Source: Macrotis lagotis (taxonomy: Eukaryota > Chordata > Mammalia > Peramelemorphia > Peramelidae). Taken from it: DNA of 64,000 bases. The stretch's first letter is position 1. Each line of letters starts with the position of its first letter. The DNA lies in NCBI RefSeq assembly GCF_037893015.1, contig NC_133663.1, positions 219,631,753 to 219,695,752 of the forward strand. Direction: 5' to 3'. A program made the translations under genes and the position numbers. The notes beneath the pieces are model-generated. The model searched no databases, was not told the DNA's origin, and was given only the letters and a program-made list of their open reading frames with translations. Shown here in pieces: positions 36,778 to 48,900 of the stretch.

Positions 36778-37160
36778 TATATTCATCATGCTCCTTCTAT
36801 GATTTTAAAAAAACTTTCAATGACTTCCCAATACCTATAGAATAAAGCCTAAATTCCTTATGCAACTAAATTTCAGTTATCCAATCATAACATTTTGGTC
36901 CCAACCTACCTTTCCAAGCTTATCCCCCACTCCCACACCCATTTCTTTACAACATGAGACTTTCAGCTAGACATGTCTCTTTACCATATTCTAAACAGGT
37001 AATTCAGGTTCCCTTCTTGAAAAATTTCCTTATGTTATTGTTTTAATGCTCTCAGCCCTGTTTTTAATTCCAGTTTAATTCCCATTTCCTCCAAAGAACC
37101 CTCATCAAACTCTCTTCACTTCTCTTTATTTTAATTTAGTTACGGATACTTTTCTTTAAC
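36778..37160 (+). repeat. L2 LINE fragment
   Basis: 'caatgacttcccaatacctatag' followed by 'aataaagcctaaattcctt', then 'cctacctttccaagcttatc' and 'gaaccctcatcaaactctc', the C-terminal part of L2 ORF2. Heavily mutated. Confidence 0.55.
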
Positions 37161-37332
37161 GTATATATTTTGCATTAAACCATAGTTAATAGCAGTATAT
37201 TCTTGTTCAATGAAGGTACCATACTGGGTAAGCCAGTGCTCCTTACAATTCAGTTTTTTGTCTTTGACCATGTTCCTGAGGCCCATTTTATAGCAGGATA
37301 GGCTCAATGGATCTTGATGTCAGCTTCAAAAG

Positions 37333-39737
37333 GTTAAGGAGATATTCTTTTTTTTAAATTAATTTTTATTAAAAACATTATTTGAATTTTACAATTCCCC
37401 CCATCTTACTCCCCCCCCCCCATGGAAAGCAATCTGTCAGGCTTTACTTTGTTTCCATGTTGTACCTTGATCCAAATTGGGTGTGATGAGAGACAAATCA
37501 TATCTGTAGAGAAGAGACAAGGAGTCTAAGAGGTAACAAGATCAGATAATAATATATCTGTGTTTTTCTAAATTAAAGGAAATAGTCCTTGAACTTTGTT
37601 CAAACTCCACATCTCCTTATCTGGATACAGATGGCACTCTCCTTTGCAGACAGCCCAAAATTGCTCCTGATTGTTGCACTGATGGAATGAGCGAGTCCTT
37701 CAAGGTTGATCATCACTCCCATGTTGCTGTTAGGGTATACAGTGTTTTTCTGGTTCTGCTCATCTCACTCAGCATCAGTTCATGCAAATCCCTCCAGGCT
37801 TCCCTGAAATACTGTCCCTCCTGGTTTCTAATAGAACAATAGTGTTCCATGACATACATATACCACAGTTTGCTAAGCCATTTCCCAATTGAAGGACATT
37901 TACTTGATTTCCAATTCTTTGCCACCACAAACAGGGCTGCTATAAATATTTTTGTACAAGTGATGTTTTTACCCTTTTTCATCATCTCTTCAGGGTATAG
38001 ACCCAGTAGCAGTATTGCTGGGTCAAAGGGTATGCACATTTTTGTTGCCCTTTGGACATAGTTCCAAATAGCTCTCCAGAAGGGTTGGATGAGTTCACAG
38101 CTCCACCAACAGTGTAATAGTGTCCTAGATTTCCCACAACTCTTCCAACAAAGATCATTATACTTTCTGGTCATATTGGCCAATCTGAGAGGTGTGAGGT
38201 GGTACCTCAGAGAAGCTTTACTTTGCATTTCTCTAATAATTAATGATTTAGAGCATTTGTTCATATGGTTTTGATCTCCTCATCTGTAAATTGCCTTTGC
38301 ATATCCTTTGGCCATTTGGCAATTGGGCAATGGCTTTTTGTTTTAAAAATATGACTCAGTTTCCTGTATATTTTAGAAATGAGTCCTTTGTCAGAACCAT
38401 TAGTTGTACAGATTGTTTCCCAATTTACTACATTTCTTTTGATCTTGGTTACAGTGGTTTTATCTGTGCAAAAAGCTTTTTAATTTAATGTAATCGAAAT
38501 CATCTAATTGATTTTTGGTGATGTTCTCCAACTCTTCCTTAGTCATAAACTGCTCCCCTTTCCACAGATCTGACAGGTAAACTAGTCCTTGATCTTCTAA
38601 TTTGCTTATAGTATTGTTTTTTTTTATGTCTAAGTCCTGTAACCATTTGGATCTTATCTTGGTAAAGGGTGTGAGGTGTAGGTCTAATCCAAGTTTCTTC
38701 CATACTAACTTCCAATCATCCCAGCAGTTTTTATCAAAGAGGGAGTTTTTATCCCAATGGCTGGACTCTTTGGGTTTATCAAACAGCAGATTACTATAAT
38801 CATCTCCGGCTTTTACACCTAATCTATTCCACTGGTCCACCACTCTATTTCTTAGCCAATACCAAACAGTTTTGGTGGCTGATGCTTTATAATATAATTT
38901 TCAATCAGGTAGGGCTAAGCCACCTTCTTTTGCACTTTTTTCCATTAAGCTCCTGGCAATTCTTGACTTTTTATTTCTCCATATGAATTTACTTACAATT
39001 TTTTCTAACTCATTAAAGTAATTTTTTGGAATTTTGATTGGTAGGGCACTAAACAGTTTAGTTTTGGTAGAATTGTCATTTTTATTATATTAGCTCTCCC
39101 TATCCATGAGCAGTTGATATTTGCCCAGTTATTTAAAGCTGATTTAATATGTATGAGAGGTGTTTTATAATTATTTTCAAAAAGATTCTGAGTCTGTCTT
39201 AGCAAATAGACTCCCAAGTATTTTATATTGTCTGAGGTTACTTTGAATGGGATTTCTCTTTCTAGCTCTTCCTGCTGTTTCTTGCTAGACATATATAGAA
39301 AAATTGAGGATTTATGAGGGTTTATTTTATAACCTGCAACTTTGCTAAATTTGCTAATTGTTTCCAGTAGTTATTTTGATAATTTCTTGGGATTCTCTAG
39401 GTAGACCATCATGTCATCTGCAAAGAGTGAGAGTTTTGTCTCTTCCTTCCCAATTCTAATTCCTTCAATTTCTTTTTCTTCTCTAATTGCTGAAGCTAAC
39501 ATTTCTAATACAATATTGAATAGTAGTGGTGATAAGGGGCACCCTTGTTTCACCCCTGATCTTATTGGGAATGCCTCTAGCCTCTCCCCCTTGAATATAA
39601 TGCTTGTTGGTGGTTTCAGATAGGTACTGCTAATTATTCTGAGGAATGGTCCATTTATTCCTACACTCTCTAGTGTTTTTAGTAGGAATGGATGCTGTAT
39701 TTTGTCAAAAGCTTTTTCAGCATGTTAAGGAGATATT
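37333..39737 (-). mobile_element. L1 LINE, 5'-truncated, with 14-bp target-site duplication
   Basis: Body 37347-39723, flanked by a perfect duplication gttaaggagatatt (37333-37346, 39724-39737). On the minus strand it runs from within the reverse transcriptase (AFDKIQHPF-like start at 39.7 kb) through [13 protein letters not shown] and the catalytic [12 protein letters not shown] (about 39.38-39.55 kb) to the C-terminal Cys/Trp region (LHCWWSCELIQPFWRAIW, about 38.1 kb) and ORF2 stop near 37713. About 360 bp of 3' UTR follow, with a G-run and a short poly-A. ORF2 is cut by several stops and frameshifts into open pieces (39371-39553, 39005-39292, 38460-38843, 37713-38264). It lacks ORF1, endonuclease and 5' UTR, so it is dead on arrival. 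It is much younger than the L1 at 15.1 kb. Confidence 0.95.
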
Positions 39738-39800
39738 TTGAGTATTCACAATCTCCTTATGGATCTATCATACTTTAATTTACATAAATCACTCTTTTTT

Positions 39801-40855
39801 GCTATTGTTGGTTGGTTCTTATCCTTCATTTTTTGAAGAAGACCAAAATGACACCACCATGAAAGAGAAGAGTTAACAGTGTGTGACTGATCAGACCAAT
39901 ATGCACTTGGAATGTTCTTGCACATGAGTAGTTCATAAGAATACCTGGAGTGTTTACTCTAAACTTATGAATGTCACATTTACTTTGAGTTGCTTCAATT
40001 CCTCTTTGTTCATAATATTCTGAGGAGGGAATGTTATACTGGACAATCCTGTGCCCATGTCTCCCATGCTTCATAATCAATTATAAAGTTCTTAAGAGAC
40101 CATCAGGTTGTCTCTATCACTTCTTCTGATCCCCCTATGAGTGCTTACCTTATGTGAGTTCTCCACAAAATAGTCTTTTTAGCAAGAACACATCTAGCAT
40201 TTTCACAACATGACTAGTCCACCATAGTTGCACTCTCTGTAGTAACATTTGAATGCTTAACAGTTTAGCTCAAGAAAAGACCTCAGTGTCTGGTATCCTT
40301 TCCTGTCAGGAAATCTTCAGAATCTTCCTAAGTCAAAGTATATGGTAGCAATTCAGTTTTCTGGCATGGCATTGGTAGACTGTTCAGATTATACAGGCAT
40401 GCAACAATTAAGGCAGCACAATGACTCTGTAAACCTTCAGTTTGGTAGTCAGTCTAATACCTTTTCTCTTTGATACTTTCTTTCAGAGCCTCCCAAATAT
40501 TAAGCTAGCTCTGGAAATGCAAGTGTCAACCCCATTGTCAATGTGCACCTCCCTGGAAAGTACACTGCCAAGGTAAATGAACTTATCCACAATATTCAAA
40601 ACTTCTCCATTTGCTGTAATTGATGTTTCCACATATGGATGGTATAGGTGCTGGCTGATGGAGCACCTCTATTTTCTTGGAGTTCATTGTTAGACCAACA
40701 TTATAATAAAGAGCAAAGAACTGATCCATATTTTGAAGGATATCCACTTAAGTGACTGCTCTGAGTGCACAATCATCTGCAAATAGAAAATCATACACCA
40801 ACACTCCCTCTAATTTGGTCTTGGCTTGTAGCCTTTTCAAGTTGAAGAATTTACC
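39801..40855 (-). mobile_element. RTE-like LINE, ORF2 3' half and tail
   Basis: The minus strand translates from 40850 as LKRLQAKTKLEG, then LFADDCALRAVT (RT catalytic ADD at about 40772-40783), then NVGLTMNSKKIEVLHQPAP, an order I know from RTE-like LINEs. Further down the frame is lost. The 3' end (plus-strand 39801-39850, 'ttatccttcattttttgaag') resembles the tails of the SINEs at 34.79, 25.91 and 20.33 kb. A stop follows the ADD block, with more breaks beyond. Assignment to RTE rather than another clade is likely but not proven. Confidence 0.65.
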
Positions 40856-40861
40856 AGAAGT

Positions 40862-41105
40862 ATTGTTGTAATACAGTTCTTACTGAATCTTTGTGACCCC
40901 ATTTGAGGTTTTCTTGGCAAAAATACTGGAATGGTTTGCCATTTCCTTCTCCAGTTCATTTTACAGATCAGGAAACTGAGGCAAACAGGGTTGAGTGATT
41001 TACTCAGGGTCACATAGACCAATAGATGTCTGAAGTCATATTTGAACTCAGAAAGATGGTCTTCCTGACTCTAGGAATTGTGTCCATGGTGCCACCTAAC
41101 TGCCT
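40862..41105 (-). repeat. Mar-type tRNA SINE
   Basis: Good copy: 'ctttgtgaccccatttgagg', 'ctggaatggtttgccatttc', 'acagatcaggaaactgagg' and the head 'catggtgccacctaactgcc'. Confidence 0.8.
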
Positions 41106-41660
41106 AAATTGCTCTAGAATCTTTTAACGTTTTTAGAAGGTACAAACTCTTAGAATAGTGAGTTCTATAGATTTATGACCTTAAGTAAAACTCATATTTT
41201 TAATGATGAATTAAGAGAATGTGAAGACATTAGAGAACCAAGATGAAACAATGGTATGAAGAAAGATACTGAAAAAAAGGATACCTCTACCTTATCTAGA
41301 ACTAGGACCAATAAGTGTGGAAGTTTCAGGGAGTCAGATTTCAGACATTTCCACAATATTATAGATTGGTTGCATTGAAAAATAATGAAACCTCCTATCT
41401 GTAACTAGAAAATTTTAAGTAAATGCTCACGACTCAGTATGAGTAATTCTGCAGAGAGGCTTTTTTGCATTGTGCAGGAGATTTGGACAACAAGATATCT
41501 TTGGTACCTTCCAACTTTAAAAGTCACCAAAATTATATTATAGAACCTTACATTACTTCTAGCTGAATCGAGTTAAGTCTTCTGATTGCTGAATGTTAAA
41601 CTATTTTTCTTCACTAGCTCTCATGGGCCTGAACTTATGAGGAAGATTTACTGGAAATGC
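41106..41660. other. No recognised feature
   Basis: Unique-looking sequence. Confidence 0.4.
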
Positions 41661-41830
41661 AAAATTTCTACATGAGGGGCAGTTAGGTGGCACTGGCCCT
41701 GGAGTCAGGAATACCTGAGTTCAAATCCAGCCTCAGACACTTAATAATTACCTAGCTGTGTGGCCTTGGGCAAGCCATTTAACCCCATTGCCTTGCAAAA
41801 AAAAATAAGCCTAAAAAAATTTCTACATGA
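41661..41830 (+). repeat. WSINE1-type SINE, head shortened
   Basis: Plus-strand copy 41676-41815, flanked by a perfect 15-bp duplication, aaaatttctacatga (41661-41675, 41816-41830). It lacks the box-A part between 'ggtggc' and 'actggccct' (about 15 bp). Confidence 0.95.
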
Positions 41831-42930
41831 GAAGCTGGGTAGATAAAGAAATAAACAAGTGTGGGATGTGAAGTTCAGCTATAAGATATAAAGAATGAAT
41901 GGCATTTCTACAATTATGTCACCAAACCACAGGCTGATAATTTACTAAAAATCAGTGCCAACCAGAAAAGCACCCACACAATCATCATTCTCCAATGCTG
42001 AGAAGTATAATGGGATAAAGGGAATTTTCAGAGATTCTTTGACTCAGCCTCTAGCCAAGTCAGTAATGGGAGATTATTCTAATAAAGATACTCAAACTTT
42101 TCTAGAAAATTGAATTCTGTAATTTTTTTTGGTAATCTCTTACTGTCGTGTAACATGGAACAACTATTACCATTTATCTGTTTTTAAAATCACAAATAAG
42201 AATGATTGGGTCAAGGCAAACTGCCATGGTAAGATCTTCGAAAAGTTTTAAATGGGTAGTTAAAGATGCTGATCATTCCTAGTGACTGTCATATCTTGCA
42301 ACTGGGTATTTTTTTCTCCTTTCTTCTGTCCCTTCCTTCCTTTCTCCCTTCTTTTCTTCCTCCCTTTCTCCCTCTCCTCTTTCCTTCTGTCTTTTTTCCA
42401 TATTACTTGCTTCATTGAAATTAATAAAAATTTGAGTCAATGATATTTCAATAAACTTAGAATGTTAAATTAATTATATAATGCATATATACATATATGT
42501 AAATAGAAGTTACAGAGCTCATGCATGTATGTATGCACATACCCACTCCCTCTCCCCCACTAGTAAAGGGCTCTATAACTACTGTTAGGTGTTTTATTCT
42601 ATGTAATCAAAATCTTCCAATGTTTTTAGCTATTTTACTTCCCACAAATCCAAAATTTCATTTGAGCCAAGATTTTATTGGAAATGTTCTCATTGTCTTT
42701 ATTTGCTTGGTACATTTCTTTCATAAACTTCAGAATCACCTTATTTGTACTTTTCAACTTCAACCTTTAGCTTGTCCCTTTGCTGCTAGAGTGAAATGAA
42801 AGCATGGTGCATTCTTCTATCTTGCTAGCCATTTGACAGCCTTTCTTGACACTTTACTTGCAGAATTTCTTTCTTCTGACTCCCCTCAAAAAACTAAGTT
42901 GATTAATTAAGAAATTTCTAACTTCTGCTT
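41831..42930. other. Mostly unrecognised; polypyrimidine tract
   Basis: 42309-42400 is an almost pure C/T tract (cttccttcctttctccc and the like). The rest, including a 92-codon open frame at 42521-42799, shows no motif I recognise. Confidence 0.4.
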
Positions 42931-43915
42931 TCTTTTGTTTGTTTTTATTTATTTACACATTACTAAAATAGTCTTGTTGCAATAGTAAGCATAATTCCTC
43001 CTCACCATACAAAGACATAAACCCCACAAAGAATAAAGTGAGAGAAAAAGAAAATAAAAATTGTACTTTAGTCTGTTTCTAGGATAGATCTCATTCTTTA
43101 TCATTAGTCCGTCAGAGAAGTTGCTTCAATATTTTTCCCCACAGTTGCTATTGGTAACTGTATTTCCCTCCTTATATTCCTCCCCACTTCCATTTATTCT
43201 ATTCTCACTCCTTTCATTTTATCCCTCCTCAAAAGTGTTTTGTAATGCAGCCAAGTGGCACAGCGGACAGAGCATGGGCCCTGGAGCCAGGGGATTCCAA
43301 TCCCAAATCTGGCCTCAGACACCCGACAATCAGCCAGCTCTGTGACTCCTGGAAAGGCACCTAATCTCTACCCTCTCCCACATTCTTCCCTCAACTGTAT
43401 CACCTACACCCCCCCCCCCCAATAAGAAAATTTCTATTTCCTATTGAGTGTGTATGTTGTTTCCTCAGAGCCATTTCCAATGAGAATGAAGGCCTACTCA
43501 TTCCCCCTCACTTACCCCCTTCCACTCCATTGCACAATTTTTTTCTTGAGCCTTTTATGTGAAATCTTAGCCCATTCCACCTCTCCTTTCCCCTTCTCCC
43601 AGTACATTCCTTTTTCTCCCATTGACTCTATCTTAATATTATACCTTCATACTCAACTCTCTCCTGTACCTTAATGCTCCTTCAGTTTGCTCTACTAAGT
43701 GAGAATGGTCATGAGTTATCAGTATCATCTTCCCATGCTGTAATACAAGCAATTCAGCATCATTAAATCCCTCATAATTTGCCCTTCCTGTCCACCCTCT
43801 ATATGCTTCACCTGAGTCCTGTACTTGGAGATCAAACTTTCTGTTCAGCTCTGATTGTTTCAACAGGAAAAGTTTGAAATTCCCCTAATTTCATTGAATG
43901 TCCTTACCACAAAAA
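42931..43915 (-). mobile_element. ORF1-only L1 relative (HAL1-like), 5'-truncated copy
   Basis: Collinear with the 3' part of the element at 53.56-58.31 kb over nearly 1 kb: the tail 'tttatttatttacacattac' (42945), 'actaaaatagtcttgttg' (42962), 'tgttgtttcctcagagcc' (43455) and 'attcagcatcattaaatccc' (43750). The minus strand from 43863 ends with NRKFDLQVQDSGEA, the C-terminus of ORF1. No reverse transcriptase follows ORF1 in this or the other copy. It contains one antisense SINE-like module at about 43246-43410 but not the other two found in the 55-kb copy. Confidence 0.75.
43246..43410 (+). repeat. SINE-like module inside the HAL1-like copy
   Basis: 'aagtggcacagcggacagagc', 'ggccctggagccagggg', 'aatctggcctcagacaccc' and a C-run. 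It sits at the same place in the element as the module at 55.83-55.98 kb, so it belongs to the element rather than being a private insertion. Confidence 0.75.
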
Positions 43916-44185
43916 CATAACTACCACAAAAGATTTCAGGTATTGGTGTCATTGTCTGGTACAGAAATATTGTACACAAGCAAGTAGAACTCTATGGCAT
44001 AATAGCTCCCTCTCTCTTTGCTTCTTATTTCATTAGGGGAGGTGATGATATGGAAACCCAGAGTCAGAAGTAGTTTGGCTCAGTATTTCTTATAAATAAT
44101 GTTCCTAAGGCAAAATTATTATGTTGTTATCACTTGCCAATAGGAAATTCCAACTACAGAAAAACTATCTTCAATTCTAGGTAGA

Positions 44186-44186
<1 letters not shown>

Positions 44187-44234
<48 letters not shown>
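44187..44234. repeat. (CA)n microsatellite
   Basis: About 48 bp of pure CA. Confidence 0.98.
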
Positions 44235-44235
<1 letters not shown>

Positions 44236-44425
44236 CAGTACAGCAGCTATGGTGGATATCTGATTTGTCAGTGCTGATCCAGAATTGTGTGAATCTTCAC
44301 CAGTATCATGCCCACTAATTAAATATTCCCTAAGCTCTGTTTTGGCCCTCTTCTGTTTCCCTCAATATTGTCTCCCTTGGGGATCTCATAAGCTCCCTTG
44401 AGTTCAAGGATCACTAATGCAGATG

Positions 44426-44490
<65 letters not shown>
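44426..44490. repeat. (TA)n microsatellite
   Basis: About 65 bp of TA, ending in a short CA run, 200 bp outside the retroviral LTR. Confidence 0.97.
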
Positions 44491-44491
<1 letters not shown>

Positions 44492-44686
44492 AGTCACAGT
44501 CTCTGTTCTGTGCTATGATCTCACATCAATAACTTCTGAACATTTCAAAACATATGTAGCTTATAAGCTTATATATTTGACAGATTCCTGGCAAAAATAA
44601 TACCTGTTGATAGCTGAGTTTCATTGGTAGTCTCTACCTCTTTACAATTTTTTCTCATGTTCTTCTAATGTTTTTCTGTACAAACT

Positions 44687-45127
44687 TGTTGTGGCTTGCT
44701 TCCTTGGGGCCCACAGTGGCGACCTCCCTCGAGGAGGGGAGCTGAGAATAAGGAGTCAAGCCACTACTGCCTTATGCCTCCAGCTCAATTTTATTATTGC
44801 TTAGCTATTACATATATATACTGTTAGGTCTTCCGGGGTAGAACAAAGAATAATGAGGTAATGGTTAGGGGGTGCAAGCGGTGTGTATACGCAGATTCTT
44901 GCATTACAGGGTAGGAGGGTACGTTAGGGAGGAGATGATAAGGTACGGCTGTGTCTAGTGCCCTTGGACAGTGGGGCGGAATGTCCAGCTCCCAAGGACT
45001 CTGGCTCCCAAGGACTCCAGCTCACCTTATCTCTCAGGGCGGCAAGCCAGCTCCTGAGACTGTCCAGGTGGCGGTTTACTTGGAGATGATTTGTGTCATG
45101 GCTGTTAGAATAGCCTGTGTACCCACA
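44687..45127 (-). repeat. 3' LTR of the retrovirus fossil
   Basis: 441 bp, TG...CA. It is the downstream LTR in the element's own orientation. Reverse-complement AATAAA lies in 'caattttattattgc' (about 44788), a likely polyadenylation signal of R. About 99% identical to the LTR at 49886-50324. Confidence 0.95.
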
Positions 45128-46961
45128 TCTCCCCACTGTTTTTCATTTAGGACCTGGAGGGCCTGGATAGTCATGGCAGAGCCGATGAGGGCTTTTGCAG
45201 CTCTGTGCCGGTTAATCAAAGAACAGAGGAGGAGTAATAGACAAATAAGAATAAGAACCCCAAGAACAATTTTGGTTGGGGAAGTCCAGCTAAAAAAATC
45301 ATGCAAGAGCATGTCTATGGAGTCACTATCTAGTCGTGGTCAGATGACCGTGTCATTGAGTTCTAGGACCTTATATGTCATGTTGGCAAGCAGGGATTGC
45401 AAGTGGGAGTCTGGGAGGAAAGCTGCCTATTGAGGAGAGTTTGAGCATGGGAAAGGTTTTTTACAAGGAACAGTGTCACACAAAAGGAGGTATATCTTGC
45501 ATCACACATGGTCCTAATTTGCTGTTCTACAAAAGAGATTCATTCATTAGTGAGGGCTAGCTGTTGGTTTAGGTTAAGGATAGCTCCTCTCAGGAGATTA
45601 TTAACCTCATTTTGTTGGTGAAAGATTCCAGCCATTTGTCTGGCCATGTGTTCTATATCCTCTGGCCGTGGGGTGGTGGCAAGGGTGGTGGCTATAGAGG
45701 TAGCTGCAGAAGCTATAAATGTAATAAGGGATGCTATGAGCAGGGTAAGTAGGCCAATGGCTCGGGATTCCCTGTGATAGATTGTAACTTGCTGAGTCCA
45801 CCCATCAGTGGTTACAGGTATCCATAGATACCTGGGTGTACAGACCAGGACATGTGTGTCAGCATCAGGCAGGGTGCAGGAGGTAAGATAGCAAGAATTA
45901 TTACTGGAGCAGTTCAGGATATCAGAGTGGTCGGGGGTCAGATTGGTAGCTACCCAGAAAAATGGGGGTGTGAGACAGGCCTGACTGTGTAAAAATACTG
46001 ATTTTTCTGGCTGTATTGTAGGCTTAACCAGTGCTAGCTTGGACCACCTAGGGTCCGTTTTTTCCCCAAGTTCCATTATACCAGACAAGCCCTCTCATGA
46101 AAAAAAGAGGTCTAATGTCTGTGCAGGCTGAAGGGCCACACAGAGGGACCTGAGACAGGGAGGTGTATTTTGTATATGGTGGGGGTCTATATCTCAATGG
46201 GGGTGCCCCAACCTCATCTAAAGCAGAATAGATACTGAGCCGGGAACCAATACGGAATGCATAGGGGCCTCTGCATGGGGCCTACGGGATCTGTGGAGAC
46301 CAGAACCGGGGGAAATGTCCAACGTTAGGGAGAAGAGGGCAGGGAAGGGAGTGTGGAATTTGGGGTGGTCTAGTATACAGTGTTCTAAAATCCTTGGGCC
46401 AGCACACACCAGTACCATTGTATCCCCATAGACTTCCAGCTGGGAATCTTATGTCAGAAGAGTCAAAAGCAAAAAGGTCCCCTTGAAATGAGCTGGATAG
46501 CGGGATCCAGTATGGGTGTGCAAAGGACCAGTTAAAGGTGAAACCAACAGGATTGGAAATGTTAAGAGTCCCGGGAAACAGTGTAGCTGCTTGTTCTTCC
46601 GGTGAGAGTATGGGGAGACCCACAGTTCCACTACTGGCAAAGAGTGCAGGGAAGAGAGATGCATCATAACCTATGGGTAAAAGAATTGAGGGGAGGCAAT
46701 AAGTGCCCATTGGTTGGTGGCCCACACTTCAGGGGTATTCAGCAGGAACAGCATAGTAATGAGAAGTTGGTGAAGAGACAAGTGTCCTCTGGGTTTAAAG
46801 TCCATTGCTCTTTTTGCCAAGGTGAGGAGCTGGTGCTGGAGCACTGTGGGAGGTTGGGGAAATTGCCTCCTCCCCCTCCCTCTGCGTCTTGGGTCTCGTC
46901 TACTGTTCTTCAGTGACATTCTCTGCATCTCTTTGGTGAGGGCTGCAACGTGGGGTGTCAT
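45076..46961 (-). pseudogene. env: env remnant of the retrovirus fossil
   Basis: Arg-rich leader (RRDPRRRGRGRR) with a hydrophobic signal segment, as in HERV-K/MMTV-type envelopes, a surface part with several N-glycosylation sites, a Gly/Ala/Ile-rich fusion-peptide-like segment (about 45.7-45.8 kb), a Gln/Asn-rich heptad region and a transmembrane anchor (IVLGVLILICLLLLLCSL, about 45.25 kb). The 3' end runs into the LTR. A broken fossil; plus-strand frames over this region are shadows. Confidence 0.85.
45128..45143 (-). other. Polypurine tract
   Basis: On the minus strand the run AAAAACAGTGGGGAGA directly precedes the 3' LTR, where second-strand priming occurs in retroviruses. Confidence 0.8.
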
Positions 46962-48900
46962 CTTGAGAGGCAGGTCGGATCAAACAGTCAGGAATCCACA
47001 GTGGGGCAGTGCAATCTGTGGGAAAAACACAAGCAAACCCTCTCCCTTGTGTTAGGATAGGGTCAGGTCCCCTCCATTTGTTAGAAATAGGATCCTTCCA
47101 GTGAACCATGGGCAGAGGTGTGGCTGGGAAAGGGGCCCCTCAGTGTTTAAGGGCAGGGGAAAACCCTTCAGAATCAAAAGTCAGGAAGTTCATAGTAAAG
47201 AGGGCCTTGTGCAGGGCAATTTTCGGGCCACACCAGTTGTGGGCATCACTGTCTTTTTGTTTTAGGAGAGTGTCCTTTAACGTGCCGTGAGTCCGTTCAA
47301 CAATTGCCTGGCCTCGTGGGTTGTGAGGGATTCCCGTGACATGTTTAATTCTCCACTGGGAACAAAATGTGGCAAAGGGAGAAGAGGTAAAGCAAGGGCC
47401 ATTATCTGTTTTTATAGTATGAGGGACCCCTAGGGTGCAGAAGGCAGACATCAAAGCAGTGACAACTGCTCTGGAAGTTTCAGACGTCATGGCTTCAGCA
47501 AAAAGAAAGTGAGAAAAAGTGTCAATACAAGTAAATATGTATTTGTGCTGGCCAAAAGGTGCAAAATGAGTGACATCAGCCTGCCACAAAGAGTTGGGTC
47601 GGAGTCCACGAGGGTTGACTCCTGTCTTAGTGAGTGGGTCGAGGGGTAAAAACGGTGCACACTTACTGCATTGTCGAGAGAGGTGTTTGCATGCCTCAAT
47701 GGTTAGATCAGGGTAAAGACGGTGAAGGGATGCTGGGGCCAAATGAAACCTGTGGTGGAGCTCCTTTGCCTGTTGCAGGGGGTCAGAGGGGGTAGTTAAC
47801 AAGATAAGATTGTCCACGAGACTGTTGCCTGCAGACAAGGGGCCTGGCAGCCCGGTATGTGAGCGGATGTGGGAGAGGAACCACGGTGCTGATCTGCTGT
47901 GTAGAAGTGACTGGCAGGAATGCATCAGAGCGGAGATGAGGTCGGCCTCTTCTGGGGGCAGGGATGCAAAGGGGAGGCTAGAAAGCGTCTGCACAGTGTA
48001 AGCACTGTCACTGAAAATGTTGATGGGATCGGAGAGGAAGCGGGCAAGGACCAAGGCCAGGGCCTGCAGTTCTCCCCATTGCACAGACTGGGTGTGAGGG
48101 CTCTTAGGAGTGAACAAAACAGAGCCATTTTTGTAGATAACAGCCCAGGTGCTTTCTGTTTGCATCTGTAAAGGCTACATAAGCCTGTGGAATGGGTCGA
48201 GGGGAGGGAAATGAGAAGGGGAGTGTACTGATGGGGAGTGCTGAAATCCCCTTGAGGAGAGGGGAGGGCGGGTAATGGTTACCAACAGACCCCACAAAGC
48301 CCAGGAGTGTCAAGGCGAGATCAGGGGAGTCAGAAAAGCAGTGAGGGATATGGTGAAGGGGTATGGGGAGGACAAGTTTGTCAGGGTCGGTTCTGAAATG
48401 AACTTTGGCAGCCTTCCGACCCTTTAGGGTGAGATGAGCCAAGGCCAACACCAGTGAGGCTATACGGGGAAGAGAGGACCGTGATAGGTGTACCCAAAGC
48501 AGGGGTGCACTCTGCCAGAGGAGGGCAACGTGTGCAAAGACAATCAGGGAGAAGGGTTGGTGAGGGTCCCTTCGGGAGATGGTAGCCAGGCGTAAAGCCA
48601 AGTTCACTTTGTCAATGGCTGCCACGGCCTCTCTGGTCAGCACACGGGGGCTAGAGGGATCAGGGGAGCCTTTAAGGCAGTTGAAGAGAGGCTGCAAGTC
48701 TTTAGTGGAGACAGGCAGGGAGGGGCAAAGCCAGTGAATGTTCCCACAAATCTCCTGGAGGGAAGTAAGAGTGAGGGTCTTTGGAATGGTAATGACTGGT
48801 GGGCCTAAGAGGGCTGAGGAAGAATGCACCGTAAAGCCCAGGTAGGTAAATGGAGGGTGCTTCTGAATCTTATCTGGAGCAAGTGTCTAACATGCTTTAC
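46920..48900 (-). pseudogene. pol: pol remnant (RT end, RNase H, integrase)
   Basis: In order on the minus strand: the thumb/connection part of reverse transcriptase (LQEICGNIHWLCPSLP), RNase H (YVAFTDAN, FSDSAYTVQTL), the integrase zinc region (HHRFH ... CSKC), the integrase core with WQADVTHF, TDNGPCFTS and NPRGQAIVERTHG, and the betaretrovirus-type C-terminal segment WKDPISNKWRGPDPIL. The motifs point to class II. A broken fossil. Confidence 0.9.

Noticed and set aside
37713-38264. A 183-residue host gene
   Set aside because: It is the C-terminus of L1 ORF2 (HCWWSCELIQPFWRAIW).
44951-45433. A 160-codon gene on the plus strand
   Set aside because: It lies over the 3' LTR and the env end on the opposite strand. 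It is a shadow frame.
45076-46961. A domesticated envelope (syncytin-like) gene
   Set aside because: The env region is a broken fossil and shows no sign of being kept intact.
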